Positions 18,521 to 27,510 of a DNA stretch of 32,147 bases are shown here, piece by piece (position 1 is the stretch's first letter; each line of letters starts with the position of its first letter). The notes under the pieces were generated by a model. The model ran no database searches. It saw only the letters and a program-made list of their open reading frames with translations, and was not told the origin of the DNA. The stretch comes from UBA1563 sp041667115 (GTDB lineage Bacteria; Bacteroidota; Ignavibacteria; Ignavibacteriales; Ignavibacteriaceae), in assembly GCA_041667115.1 (NCBI GenBank), contig JBAYFO010000041.1, positions 1 to 32,147 of the forward strand. Direction: 5' to 3'. Made by a program: the position numbers and the translations under genes.

Positions 18521-19420
18521 CTAATTAAATCGGTGTCCTCTTAAAAACTCTTCGATCTTCAAACGTTTCTTTCCTTCCTGCTGGATCTCCAAAATACTCA
18601 ACGCTTTCTTCCCACAACCGAAAACTAATTCATTTGCGGTTTCATAAATTTCTCCGGGAGCAAGCTCCCGTTCAACAACTTTTGTTTTATAAACTTTATA
18701 ACCTTTCTGAAGATGCACAAAATAAGCAGTAGGGAAAGGAGAAAGTCCCCTTACTAAATTATGAATATCGGATGCATCCCATCCCCAAATAATTTCACAA
18801 AGCTCTTTTGTTATTTTAGGTGCCGGTGTCGCTTCAAAATTGTTTTGGGGAAGCAGCTTAAACGATTGTGAGTTAATCATTTCTACTGTTTCTGCTACCG
18901 CTTTACTTCCTAACAAACTTAGTTTGTCATGCAGCGTTCCGAAATCATCTTCATCTTCAATCTGAATTTCTTTTCTTAAATAAACATTTCCGGTATCAAC
19001 TTTTTCAGCAAGTGCAAAAGTCGTCACTCCGGTCGTCTTTTCACCATTTATCAACGCCCATTGTATGGGAGCTGCACCACGGAATTTTGGGAGCAGTGAA
19101 CCATGCAAATTAAATGACCCATATTTCGGCATTGTAAATATTTCTTTCGGCAAAATTCTAAAAGCTACAACTACAAACAGCTCCGCTTCTAAACTTTTAA
19201 GTTGCACAATAAAATCTTCATCTTTCAGATTTTCCGGTTGAAGAATTTTTATTGCATGCTCTAATGCAAATTCTTTTACCGGAGTAAACGAAACATGTTT
19301 GCCACGCCCACGCGGTTTGTCCGGTGCAGTAACTACGGCAATCACTTCGTGATGATTTTCGAGAATGGTTCTAAGAGAAGGTATTGCAAAATCCGGTGTT
19401 CCAAAAAAAATTATTTTCAT
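18521..19420 (-). CDS. fmt: Methionyl-tRNA formyltransferase
   Basis: A 299-aa enzyme that formylates initiator Met-tRNA using 10-formyltetrahydrofolate. The N-terminal Rossmann-like domain starts IIFFGTPDFAIPSL and contains the loop APDKPRGRGK. The catalytic triad residues are visible as N104 and H106 in NLHGSLLPKFRGAAPI and D142 in EKVDTGNV. The C-terminal OB-like tRNA-binding domain (about 205-299) includes IRGLSPFPTAY-like sequence (here LVRGLSPFPTAY). The start follows the stop of def by 6 bp. Fmt and Def create and remove the same formyl group, and their genes are adjacent in many bacteria. Confidence 0.97.
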   Translation of the reverse strand: MKIIFFGTPDFAIPSLRTILENHHEVIAVVTAPDKPRGRGKHVSFTPVKEFALEHAIKILQPENLKDEDFIVQLKSLEAELFVVVAFRILPKEIFTMPKYGSFNLHGSLLPKFRGAAPIQWALINGEKTTGVTTFALAEKVDTGNVYLRKEIQIEDEDDFGTLHDKLSLLGSKAVAETVEMINSQSFKLLPQNNFEATPAPKITKELCEIIWGWDASDIHNLVRGLSPFPTAYFVHLQKGYKVYKTKVVERELAPGEIYETANELVFGCGKKALSILEIQQEGKKRLKIEEFLRGHRFN

Positions 19421-19426
19421 CAGCAG

Positions 19427-19981
19427 TTACATGGCTCCTTTTGCCGTAACAGGATACTCAATTTCAACTTTTCTTGCGGCAATTTTCAACAACGGTTTTT
19501 TTACCATTTTTTTCCCTTCGTCATCAAGGCGGTCGGTAAAAAAGGTTGCGTGCAAATGATCATACTCATGCTGGATAACACGTGCTAAAAGATCATCATC
19601 CTCCAGAACCTGATCATTTAGATCAATATCCTGGTAGAGGAGTTTTATCCCAACCGGTCTCTCAACTTTGGAACGAATTCCTGGCAGGCTTAAACAACCT
19701 TCTTCCATACGGATCGTCTCTTCAGAGTATTCAACTATCTTGGGATTAATGAATACCATTGGTTTAAATTTTTCAAACCCTTTTACCGCTGATAAATCGA
19801 GAATGAAAATTGATTTATGGCTTCCTACCTGGTTAGCAGCCAAGCCCATTCCTTCCGCGTTATGCATCGTTTCAAACATGTCGTTAATTAACGTTAGAAT
19901 TTTCGCATCAACTTTTGAAACGCGAATTGCTTTTTTCTTTAATATTTTATCTCCGTAAAGAGTAATCGGCAGCACTGCCAT
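19427..19981 (-). CDS. def: Peptide deformylase
   Basis: A 184-aa metalloenzyme that removes the N-formyl group from nascent proteins. All three family motifs are present: G44-MGLAAN-Q51 (GxGxAAxQ), metal ligand C96 in EGCLSLPG, and H138-E139-YD-H142 (HExxH with Tyr in place of the common Leu). The C-terminal extension is lysine-rich and short. ATG at 19981 gives the usual start (VLPITLYGDKIL). It is placed 11 bp after the membrane-protein gene and 6 bp before fmt, so all are likely on one transcript. Confidence 0.97.
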   Translation of the reverse strand: MAVLPITLYGDKILKKKAIRVSKVDAKILTLINDMFETMHNAEGMGLAANQVGSHKSIFILDLSAVKGFEKFKPMVFINPKIVEYSEETIRMEEGCLSLPGIRSKVERPVGIKLLYQDIDLNDQVLEDDDLLARVIQHEYDHLHATFFTDRLDDEGKKMVKKPLLKIAARKVEIEYPVTAKGAM

Positions 19982-19992
19982 AGCTAATTTCC

Positions 19993-20895
19993 TTACTTAA
20001 TTTCTTCAAAAACAGGCGAAACAGTCTCGGCTTCACCGTCGGTATAAATCAATAACTCTGTGGAGTAAAAGTACATCCTGATGAGCACCCGAAATATAAT
20101 TAACAACTGCTGAATTAGAAAGGTAAGAAGGAGTAAGTATGCAGGTTTTTTAGGGACGAATCCATCAACAAGGTTATAAATGGTCGCTCCAATAGCCACA
20201 AATACGAGCATGATGAAATACACCGTCATTACTTTAACAAAATTCTTTTTAATAAACTGAAACGATTTATAGAAAGAGCGGAAGAGCTTTGTAGAATCTA
20301 TAGCAACAACAGCAACTTTCGTGTAATCTGAAACGATATTAATAACACTGATGAGAAAAAGGAAGAAGAGATAGCGAAATATCTGGATGGCAAATTCAAT
20401 GAAAGCATTTTCTTTTTCTAAAAAGATCTGCTTTATCCCATAATCAATTAAAACATTAATGCTGATGGCAACAAAATAAAGGATGAATGTAAAGAACGCT
20501 ATTTTCAAAAATCTGATATAGTATTTTACGCTTCCATAAAAGAAATCGACGACATGATTTTTTTTTGCGTTTGTAAAAACCGCGAGTAAACCGCCGAGAT
20601 AAAGCAGTTGGATCAGAATATACACTCCGGCAAAGGCATAGAGAAGTATAGGAATTGCGTTGAGTGAGTTTTGATAGATATGGCGAAACTGCATATACCA
20701 GAGATAATCAAATCCAAGACTGAGATTGCTATTGATGAGTGAGTGAGCTAATCCTTGCTGAAGTATTGAAAACAGAGGCAGAGATAAGGCAAAGGCAAAC
20801 ACAATATTCGTTATCCAGAAAAGAAGAATAAATTTCCTGTGTGCAAAAACCATTCTTGAGCCGCTTATAAGAATTTGTTTAATGGTGAGGTTCAA
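19993..20895 (-). CDS. Polytopic inner-membrane protein of unknown function
   Basis: Not recognised. The frame opens at 20943 (316 codons), but I prefer TTG at 20895 (300 codons). That TTG forms TTGA with the stop of the upstream peptidase gene and is preceded by GGGGG at a good distance; the longer start would overlap that gene by 52 bp. About six hydrophobic helices are visible (for example WITNIVFAFALSLPLF, LLYAFAGVYILIQLLYLGGLL, IAFFTFILYFVAISINVLI, FLFLISVINIV and VYFIMLVFVAIGATIY). Aromatic, Lys-rich loops and a short acidic tail (DGEAETVSPVFEEIK) follow. No transporter signature or catalytic motif is seen. It lies between the M1 peptidase and def and is probably co-transcribed with both. 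Confidence 0.75.
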   Translation of the reverse strand: MNLTIKQILISGSRMVFAHRKFILLFWITNIVFAFALSLPLFSILQQGLAHSLINSNLSLGFDYLWYMQFRHIYQNSLNAIPILLYAFAGVYILIQLLYLGGLLAVFTNAKKNHVVDFFYGSVKYYIRFLKIAFFTFILYFVAISINVLIDYGIKQIFLEKENAFIEFAIQIFRYLFFLFLISVINIVSDYTKVAVVAIDSTKLFRSFYKSFQFIKKNFVKVMTVYFIMLVFVAIGATIYNLVDGFVPKKPAYLLLLTFLIQQLLIIFRVLIRMYFYSTELLIYTDGEAETVSPVFEEIK

Positions 20896-22886
20896 GATAA
20901 ACCCCCGAAGATCATCAATAGGTTTTGCACCCAGAAGAACCATCTTACTGAAATATACAACGCGCCGCTATATTGCGTTTCAACAGTATATGAATTATTC
21001 GCAAAATTCAGATCAAACAAGTTTTTCCTTTCCGGATCAATTTCGGCAGAAATAACTTTGTTCTTCGTATGAAAAATAATTTTTTTGATTTTTTCTTCTC
21101 CGTTCCAATAAGTCCTTAGCGTATCTTTATTGGTATACAGGTCAACCTCCAACGGAACAATCGCCTCTCCATCCCGGACAATAATCACTTCAGATTGATT
21201 TTCTCCAGAACTTGCAATTCCCATAACGCGGTAGTCACACGTGAACGCATTCTCGTAGAAACCGGTGATGAGCCACTCAATATTTTTGCCGGAATATTTT
21301 CGTAAGACTGAAAAAAAATCGGATGCATTTGGATGCCGGAATTTGTATTGATTAAAATATTGTCTTAAAATAAAAAACAATTTTTGTTCCCCGAGATACT
21401 TTTCCAAAGTAAAAAGAAACAGCGCCCCTTTTGCGTAAGAGACTGACTGATAAACGCTTTTATTTAACAGCTGATAACTAGAATCCTTGAGTGACCCAAA
21501 CATCGCGTAAGGATAATAGGTTGCCATCAAATCAGCTTCAAATGGCTTTGGAATTTGTGTTAAGGTATAAATAAAAGGGATTTTTTCAATTGAAAGAAGT
21601 TCCATACCGGCAACCGGCAGATAGCCGAAAAGCTTAAATGAGGCGAACCTCTCTCCATATTTCTTCTGAAGTATCTTTTGTGAAAGATACTCGGAGAATC
21701 CTTCATCAAGCCAGGCTTCTGTCGTTTCATTATTCGCAAGCATCCCGTAAAAATATTGGTGAGAGAATTCATGGAGAATTACTTCTTCAAGATCTTTGGT
21801 GAACTCCGGCGAAAAATAATCTTTGGAGAAAGTAATAAGCGCCGGATATTCCATCGCACTTATCTTTCCGGCTTTTGTAGGTGCATCAATTACCGTCAAT
21901 GTTTTGTATGGATACCGTCCGATATTTTTATCAAAGAATATAAAAGCATTTTTTACGGCACTTTTTATTCTCTCTTTTGCATCTTCATTTGTTGTTTGAA
22001 GAATGTAATGGACTGAAACTAACGAACGATCTTTCCGCTTTATTGTATCCGTAAAATCAAGAACATCCTTTGCCGCAAGCCAGGCAAAATCATGAATGTA
22101 ATTTTGCATTACCCTATAGGTAGTGTTGTACTTCCCTACTTTTCTCTCCTTTACTTCACCCGAAGAGGTAAGCACAAAACCGTTGGGGATCGTTATGTCG
22201 AGTGAGTAATTAGAAAAATCAGAATAGAACTCGGTAAATGGATAGTATGGATCACAAACCCACCCCGCTTTGCCGGGCAGATTTCCATTTTCATATACAC
22301 CCAATTTGGGGAACCACTGAGCGAAAAAGAAAAATCTTTCATTCGCGTCGTAACCGAAACGGCCGAATGCTTTCGGGATTTTAACTTCATACTCAAATGC
22401 TATTTCAACGGAATCATTTTGATTAACCGGTTCATCTAAAACTATTCTGGCAACGGTGCTATCAAACGGATTAGCTGTTTGATATTGCAAAACTTTGCGT
22501 TGATGATTTACAGTAACGCTATTAATAAAAATGTGTGAAAGAGAGTTGTCCGGAATACTTCTTCCCTCTAAATATTCAGTCTGTTTATTGCTGAATGCGT
22601 TTGGATAAAGGTGGAAATACAATTCATTAGTGGGAATGTTTGATGGATTTTTCCATTTTATAATTTGAGAAGCTTTAAGAAGTTTCTCTTGAACGTCTAA
22701 TGAAACTTTTATTGAATAGGAAGAAAATATTTTTGTCCCTTCTCTACTACTAGTTTTATTTGCGTGCTCAACATTAAGTTTAACAGAATCACCGCCGTTT
22801 AAGATAACAGCACTATTCGTCTGCTTTTCTTGATATTGGAAGAAAGCATAAAAGAGGAAAAGGAATATGAGCGTTAAATATTTCAA
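20892..22886 (-). CDS. M1-family (aminopeptidase N-like) zinc metallopeptidase, membrane-anchored
   Basis: A 664-aa protein. A hydrophobic N-terminal segment (about 3-16, LTLIFLFLFYAFF) suggests export. The M1 beta-rich N-domain (about 45-255) is followed by the exopeptidase-type motif SAMEYPALITF. The zinc site is H372-E-F-S-H376 with E395 exactly 18 residues later (DEGFSEYL). A C-terminal hydrophobic stretch (ISVRWFFWVQNLLMIFGG) may anchor it. Family knowledge: M1 enzymes remove N-terminal residues from peptides. An extracytoplasmic place of action is inferred from the N-terminus. It is the first gene of the housekeeping run, just past the terminator of the transport unit, and its stop overlaps the proposed TTG start of the membrane-protein gene. 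Confidence 0.9.
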   Translation of the reverse strand: MKYLTLIFLFLFYAFFQYQEKQTNSAVILNGGDSVKLNVEHANKTSSREGTKIFSSYSIKVSLDVQEKLLKASQIIKWKNPSNIPTNELYFHLYPNAFSNKQTEYLEGRSIPDNSLSHIFINSVTVNHQRKVLQYQTANPFDSTVARIVLDEPVNQNDSVEIAFEYEVKIPKAFGRFGYDANERFFFFAQWFPKLGVYENGNLPGKAGWVCDPYYPFTEFYSDFSNYSLDITIPNGFVLTSSGEVKERKVGKYNTTYRVMQNYIHDFAWLAAKDVLDFTDTIKRKDRSLVSVHYILQTTNEDAKERIKSAVKNAFIFFDKNIGRYPYKTLTVIDAPTKAGKISAMEYPALITFSKDYFSPEFTKDLEEVILHEFSHQYFYGMLANNETTEAWLDEGFSEYLSQKILQKKYGERFASFKLFGYLPVAGMELLSIEKIPFIYTLTQIPKPFEADLMATYYPYAMFGSLKDSSYQLLNKSVYQSVSYAKGALFLFTLEKYLGEQKLFFILRQYFNQYKFRHPNASDFFSVLRKYSGKNIEWLITGFYENAFTCDYRVMGIASSGENQSEVIIVRDGEAIVPLEVDLYTNKDTLRTYWNGEEKIKKIIFHTKNKVISAEIDPERKNLFDLNFANNSYTVETQYSGALYISVRWFFWVQNLLMIFGGLS

Positions 22887-22908
22887 CGATGCCCGAACTC
22901 TAATAAGT

Positions 22909-22936
22909 TAAAAAAAAGAGGGTGATCGCTCACCCT
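22909..22936 (-). terminator. Intrinsic terminator of the mgtA-EIIA unit
   Basis: On the minus strand AGGGTGA-gcga-TCACCCT forms a perfect 7-bp stem with a 4-nt loop (22919-22936). It is followed by C and a run of eight T (22917-22910). It lies 10 bp after the stop of the EIIA-like gene and 22 bp before the M1 peptidase start, so it separates the two transcription units. Confidence 0.85.
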
Positions 22937-22946
22937 AACTGCAAAA

Positions 22947-23741
22947 TTATGGATTCTTCTTATGAAGAACTTTTACCGCAATACATTCATAGACAATTCT
23001 GTTTTCCAGGTATTCTATTGAAGTCCTTTTTACAATTCTCCAACCGGAATTTTCAAAAAATCCTTTTGATGAAATTGACTCAACTAAGTTTAGTGAATGA
23101 TCAAGAATATCTATGAGTTCCTTGCTTTGTGCCAGGGTATAGTGTTGTTTCCCCTGGAGCGTTATTATCGAGACCGGTTCAATAAGAATGTCAGCTAATT
23201 GATCAATTTGAGGAGGAATTATTGCCCCTCTCGATTCAAGCTTAATCATTTTTGCTCTGGCTTCGAATCCAACAATGTTTTTTGAAAGACTTACCAGATC
23301 AAGTAAAAAATTTCTGACAGAATTTAAGTCTTCAAGCTTACCGATTTGATCAAGATTCGGTGCAGTTTGAAGAGCTTTCGCGAGTAATGATACTTCCTTT
23401 AAATAATGATTCCGCTGATTATCGGGGACCAAATACATCAAAACAAAATGAACAGGTTTTCCGTCGGGGGCTCCATAGTCTATCCCGGAAGGACTCCATC
23501 CGATAGATGCAAGGAGATCTTCATCATAAGGCACCCGCGCGTGTGGACATGCAAATCCCTTACCCAGTGCGGTTACTATGGCTTCTTCCCTTGATAGTAC
23601 AAACCCGGCTACATCCGTATTATTTGGTACCGAGGGGATAGCTTCGAGAATATGAGACAAAAATTGTAATGAATCATGTTTGTCATTATCCGGAAGTTCA
23701 ATCAGTCTTCCTTCTTGAAGTGCATCTAATAACGTGTCCAT
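22947..23741 (-). CDS. PTS EIIA (PtsN/fructose type) domain protein with unknown C-terminal half
   Basis: A 264-aa protein. Residues about 1-145 match the EIIA fructose/mannitol/Ntr fold. The phospho-acceptor histidine is H67 in KGFACPHARVPYDEDL, followed by the typical region DYGAPDGKPVHFVLMYLVP and a second-shell HYLKEVSLLAKAL. The C-terminal half (about 150-264) is not recognised; it starts helical and ends with strands (RIVYECIAVKVLHKK). No EIIB or EIIC component is nearby, so a regulatory role like PtsN is more likely than sugar import. It starts 2 bp after the stop of the Mg2+ ATPase gene, and an intrinsic terminator follows. Known PtsN proteins control K+ uptake systems; control of the adjacent ATPase is my inference. 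Confidence 0.85.
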   Translation of the reverse strand: MDTLLDALQEGRLIELPDNDKHDSLQFLSHILEAIPSVPNNTDVAGFVLSREEAIVTALGKGFACPHARVPYDEDLLASIGWSPSGIDYGAPDGKPVHFVLMYLVPDNQRNHYLKEVSLLAKALQTAPNLDQIGKLEDLNSVRNFLLDLVSLSKNIVGFEARAKMIKLESRGAIIPPQIDQLADILIEPVSIITLQGKQHYTLAQSKELIDILDHSLNLVESISSKGFFENSGWRIVKRTSIEYLENRIVYECIAVKVLHKKNP

Positions 23742-23743
23742 AA

Positions 23744-26401
23744 TTAACTATCTCCAAACTTATTGAGGAACCATACTTTTACTTTATGGGTAATGATACT
23801 ATATGAAATTAAAAATCCGAATATCCACAACCAATAAGTAAGAGGAAGTGGAACAAATCCAAAGTCTTTTGCAAACGGTGAATAAGGCAGCCAGGCTCCA
23901 ATCAGCATTATTAACAAGGTTGTAAAAGTCATAGTAAACGACGCTCTGCTTTGGAAGAAAGGAATCTTTTTCGAGCGGATGATATGTACAATCAGTGTTT
24001 GTGTGAGAAGGGATTCTACAAACCAGCCTGTTTGGAACAGACTTTCAAAATAATTTTTCCCGCCGCTTTGTGCTACCATTAAATAATTGCTCGCTCCCAA
24101 AATAAACCACATTAGTCCATAAGTAGCATAGTCAAAAACAGAACTTATCGGTCCGATGTAAATCATAAATTTTTTAATATTCTGAATATTCCATTTCAGA
24201 GGCTTCTCAATTAATTCAGGGTCAACGTTATCGGTCGGGATTCCTGTTTGAGAAAAATCATAAAGAAGATTATTCAGCAGAATCTGAATTGGTTTCATTG
24301 GCAGGAACGGGAACAGATAGCTTGCACCAATAACGCTGAACATATTACCAAAGTTTGAGCTTGCACCCATTCTTATATACTTAATAATATTTGCGAATAC
24401 TTTTCTTCCTTCAATAATTCCTTCTTCAAGAACAAGCAGGCTCTTTTCAAGAAGAACAATGTCTGCGGCTTCTTTTGCAACATCAACGGCAGAGTCAACG
24501 GAAATACCAACATCCGCAGCGCGAAGTGACGGTGAATCATTAACTCCGTCTCCCATATAACCTACAACGTGTCCCGCTTGTCTCAGTGAATTTATTACTT
24601 GCTCTTTTTGTGATGGAGAAAGCTTTGCAAAAACGTCATGTTCATTAACGGTTTTCGAAAATTCTTCGGCTGATAGTTTACTTAATTCTTCACCGGTGTA
24701 CACTTTAGCAACATCAATACCTACATCCCGGCATACTTTCTTCGTAACAAGAGAATTATCTCCCGTCAATATTTTAATGCGGACACCGGCGTTTTTTAAT
24801 CCCGCAATTGCTTCTGCTGCCGATTCCTTAGGGGGGTCAATAAAGGCAATGTACCCGAGCAAGATTAACTCTTTTTCATCGTTTATCGAGAAAATCTCTT
24901 TATCAGCTGCAAATTCCCTATAGGCAATCGCAAGCACACGATACCCTTCGTTGTTAAGCTTATCTACTTCTTCGTTAAGATCTTTTTCAAGCATGTCTAT
25001 AAGTGGATAAATTTCATCATCCACTTGATACCGGTTGCATGCCGAATAAATCTCTTCAACCGCCCCTTTGCATATTAGAACATGATCTCCTTCATACTCA
25101 ACAATCACAGACATTCTTCTTCTTTGAAAATCAAAGGGAAGTTCATCAATAAGCCGGCAAGTTCCTTCAACATTCAAATCGATATGGGAAATAACTGCCC
25201 GGTCAATTAAATTTCGTAAACCCGTCTGATAAAAACTATTCAAGTAAGCATACTGCAAAACATCAGGGCTTTCATTGCCTGTAATATCAACATGTCTTTC
25301 CAGAATAACTTTATCTTGTGTTAATGTTCCGGTTTTATCCGTACAAAGAATATCAATAGCGCCAAAATTTTGTATCGAACTTAAATGTTTAACAATAACC
25401 TTTTTGGCAGACATTGTTAAAGCCCCTTTTGCAAGGTTCACGGTAACTATCATCGGCAGCATTTCCGGTGTTAGTCCTACGGCAATTGATAACCCGAATA
25501 ATAAAGCCTCAATCCAATTCCCCTTACTAAGTCCTACTATCATAAATACGGAAAAAACCATCAACACCATAAAACGGATCATCAGCCAGGTAAAAGATTT
25601 TATCCCCGTATCAAAACTTGTTGCAGTTCTATTTTCAGTAAGTCGCTGAGAAATTGAACCGAAATAACTATTTGTTCCGGTGTTAACAATTATTCCGCGA
25701 GCTGAACCGCTTAGCACATTACTCCCTTGAAAACATGCATTATTCAGTTCAAAGATATAGCCGCCGTTGGCTTTGGAAGGTTCAGATTTTTTTTCAATCG
25801 GCATAGATTCTCCCGTAAGAACCGATTGACTAACGTAAAAATCTTTTGCAGTAATTAATCGAAGATCAGCGGGAATAATCGAACCGGCATGAAGAAGTAC
25901 GATATCACCCGGTACCACTTCTGATATCTGTAATTCAACTTCTTTCCCATCTCTTAAAAGGACAACATGTGATTGTACCCGTTTACCAAGTGATTCAACT
26001 GCATTTGAAGAGCGGCGGTCTAATATATAAGATAACCCGACACTTAGAAACACCATGCAGCTAACTATTACCGTAGATTTAAATTCACCGATGAATCCTG
26101 AGACGATAGCGATAACCAAAAGCTGTATTACTAAAGGACTTTTACAACGTTCAAAGAGGTCAGCCCAAATACTCAAAGTTTTTGCGTGGGCTAATTCATT
26201 CCTCCCGTATTCATCTAATCGTGTATCGGCTTCGTCTTTTGAAAGACCCTGCCAACTACTTTTCATTTTTTCAAAGGCAGCATTATTTGAGAGGTTACAT
26301 ATCTCAAATAATAATTTTTCACTTTCGGATATTTGATGGGGTGCTTTTGCTTCTTTAGCAAAAACAGCGGAGGAGGTTTTTGAGAAAATTGAAAATGCCA
26401 T
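23744..26401 (-). CDS. mgtA: P-type Mg2+-transporting ATPase (MgtA/MgtB type)
   Basis: An 885-aa inner-membrane P3B-type ATPase that imports Mg2+ at the cost of ATP. An N-terminal cation-ATPase domain (LSKDEADTRLDEYGRNELA) precedes the actuator loop with TGES. M4 reads GLTPEMLPMIVTVNLAKGA, a hallmark of this subgroup. The phosphorylated aspartate is D355 in CTDKTGTLTQD. The nucleotide domain has KGAVEEI, followed by LTGDNSLVTKKVC, GDGVNDSPSLRAADVGISV and the IRMGASSNFGNMFSV segment. The C-terminal helices end in WLWIFGFLISY. Length is normal (about 880-900). It is co-transcribed with the EIIA-like gene. I see no clear M-box riboswitch in the 617-bp leader region. Confidence 0.95.
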   Translation of the reverse strand: MAFSIFSKTSSAVFAKEAKAPHQISESEKLLFEICNLSNNAAFEKMKSSWQGLSKDEADTRLDEYGRNELAHAKTLSIWADLFERCKSPLVIQLLVIAIVSGFIGEFKSTVIVSCMVFLSVGLSYILDRRSSNAVESLGKRVQSHVVLLRDGKEVELQISEVVPGDIVLLHAGSIIPADLRLITAKDFYVSQSVLTGESMPIEKKSEPSKANGGYIFELNNACFQGSNVLSGSARGIIVNTGTNSYFGSISQRLTENRTATSFDTGIKSFTWLMIRFMVLMVFSVFMIVGLSKGNWIEALLFGLSIAVGLTPEMLPMIVTVNLAKGALTMSAKKVIVKHLSSIQNFGAIDILCTDKTGTLTQDKVILERHVDITGNESPDVLQYAYLNSFYQTGLRNLIDRAVISHIDLNVEGTCRLIDELPFDFQRRRMSVIVEYEGDHVLICKGAVEEIYSACNRYQVDDEIYPLIDMLEKDLNEEVDKLNNEGYRVLAIAYREFAADKEIFSINDEKELILLGYIAFIDPPKESAAEAIAGLKNAGVRIKILTGDNSLVTKKVCRDVGIDVAKVYTGEELSKLSAEEFSKTVNEHDVFAKLSPSQKEQVINSLRQAGHVVGYMGDGVNDSPSLRAADVGISVDSAVDVAKEAADIVLLEKSLLVLEEGIIEGRKVFANIIKYIRMGASSNFGNMFSVIGASYLFPFLPMKPIQILLNNLLYDFSQTGIPTDNVDPELIEKPLKWNIQNIKKFMIYIGPISSVFDYATYGLMWFILGASNYLMVAQSGGKNYFESLFQTGWFVESLLTQTLIVHIIRSKKIPFFQSRASFTMTFTTLLIMLIGAWLPYSPFAKDFGFVPLPLTYWLWIFGFLISYSIITHKVKVWFLNKFGDS

Positions 26402-27018
26402 AGACCCTCTCTGCTCTTACTTGAATTGAACTATGGACAGAAAGTCAATTAGTTTTAAAAGTTGTAAATCAGAATAAAATTCAAAGTTGAGTCGCATTGA
26501 CACCTCTAGCTTATTTTCCTTAGGAGATGACAACGTATGAGAAGATCACATCTTAAGGGAGGTTTATAATTATTGAATTGTTAGAATAAGCGCCAGGTTC
26601 GTCTGAATCGGGCATTGTATTTCCTTTTTATATTAGTAATTGCAAACTTACAACGAATCGATTTAAGATGAAAGATAATTTTGTGAGAATGTAAATTATT
26701 GAAAAACGGAGACAATAAATTTTATTAATTCTCCTTCTATAAAATGAAGATTCTTCTTAATCGTAATCTTGCGTATAATCTTAATCTGTTTTGAATATGC
26801 ATAAACGAAAAAGATTAAGAGATCTTTTTCATACTAAAAAATTGTTGACCATATTGATTGCTGAATTTTTTTCATGAAAAACTCCTTTTTTTAAGACTAA
26901 CACAAGCATAATTGTATACCCACCGGCCGCAACAGCAGCCTTCTGCTCATTAGAACACACGCCGTAGAAGATTTAATCAACAATGTGCTTTGCTTTTTGC
27001 TGTTATCCCTCAAGAAAA
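26402..27018. other. Gene-free boundary between the cassette-like region and mgtA
   Basis: A 617-bp AT-rich spacer. It holds a terminator-like hairpin (26807-26830), a 14-bp palindrome TTTTTCATGAAAAA (26868-26881) and a short GC-rich patch near 26921-26970 (CCACCGGCCGCAACAGCAGCC) that weakly recalls the ends of the intergenic repeats further right. The mgtA promoter should lie in 26402-26700 but I cannot define it. No small ORF here looks real. Confidence 0.5.
26807..26830. terminator. Terminator-like hairpin downstream of the glycosylase gene
   Basis: GAAAAAGAT-taagag-ATCTTTTTC is a 9-bp perfect stem with a 6-nt loop. Its A/T ends would put a U-rich stretch at the 3' side in either direction. 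It lies about 190 bp beyond the stop of the gene at 27019-27474 and could end transcription of the accessory genes before mgtA. The AT-rich stem makes it weak. Confidence 0.4.
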
Positions 27019-27474
27019 TTAACGGAAGGCTTTCTTATCCGTAGTAGTTATTATTTCCCACTTCTCAACGTCTCCATCAATAACTTTAAACAACGGATGA
27101 CTGTCAAATGTTATGTTTGTTTTTATTTGCTCGAATTTTATAGTATCTCGAATTTGCAGTTTGTTCAAAAGATGTCCCGCTTCATAATTTAATTGACCAA
27201 CGGTTACAGTGAGCTCACTTTTTTTAAATGCCCAATCAATTTTTTGTTTGTTAAAGTTATAATTTCTACTTGATGCTTCAATGAATATTTCTGATAGATA
27301 CTGGTTTATTGTATCAACGGGATTATTTGCGACTTTAAATCTATTAAGCTGTGGATGATTTTTATACCCCTTTGTTTTACCTTCCAAAACATGCTTTGCT
27401 AATAAGGCTTCTCGCCAAACTGCAACTAACCCTTTTGCATCAAGATATTTTGGGTGTATTGACCAGATTCTCAT
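27019..27474 (-). CDS. Pyrimidine dimer DNA glycosylase (endonuclease V-like)
   Basis: A 151-aa protein of the Pyr_excise family, relatives of T4 endonuclease V. Such enzymes cut the glycosyl bond at UV-induced pyrimidine dimers and nick the abasic site. The N-terminus MRIWSIHPKYLDAKGLVAVW and the segment LEGKTKGYKNHPQLNRFK are, as I recall them, the conserved marks of the cellular branch; later come INQYLSEIF and VGQLNYEAGHLLNKL. Assignment is from remembered family sequence, not a search. ATG at 27474 is preceded, 39 bp away, by the TAACGG box of an intergenic repeat. It is the last gene of the cassette-like series. DNA repair genes are seen as mobile cassettes elsewhere. Confidence 0.75.
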   Translation of the reverse strand: MRIWSIHPKYLDAKGLVAVWREALLAKHVLEGKTKGYKNHPQLNRFKVANNPVDTINQYLSEIFIEASSRNYNFNKQKIDWAFKKSELTVTVGQLNYEAGHLLNKLQIRDTIKFEQIKTNITFDSHPLFKVIDGDVEKWEIITTTDKKAFR

Positions 27475-27510
27475 GTACAGTTGACCCTTATATACATTTT
27501 GTTCTTAAGT

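Noticed and set aside
26402..26700. Mg2+-sensing (M-box) riboswitch upstream of mgtA.
   Set aside because: I could not find the conserved M-box core sequences on the minus strand, though without a covariance search a divergent one cannot be excluded.
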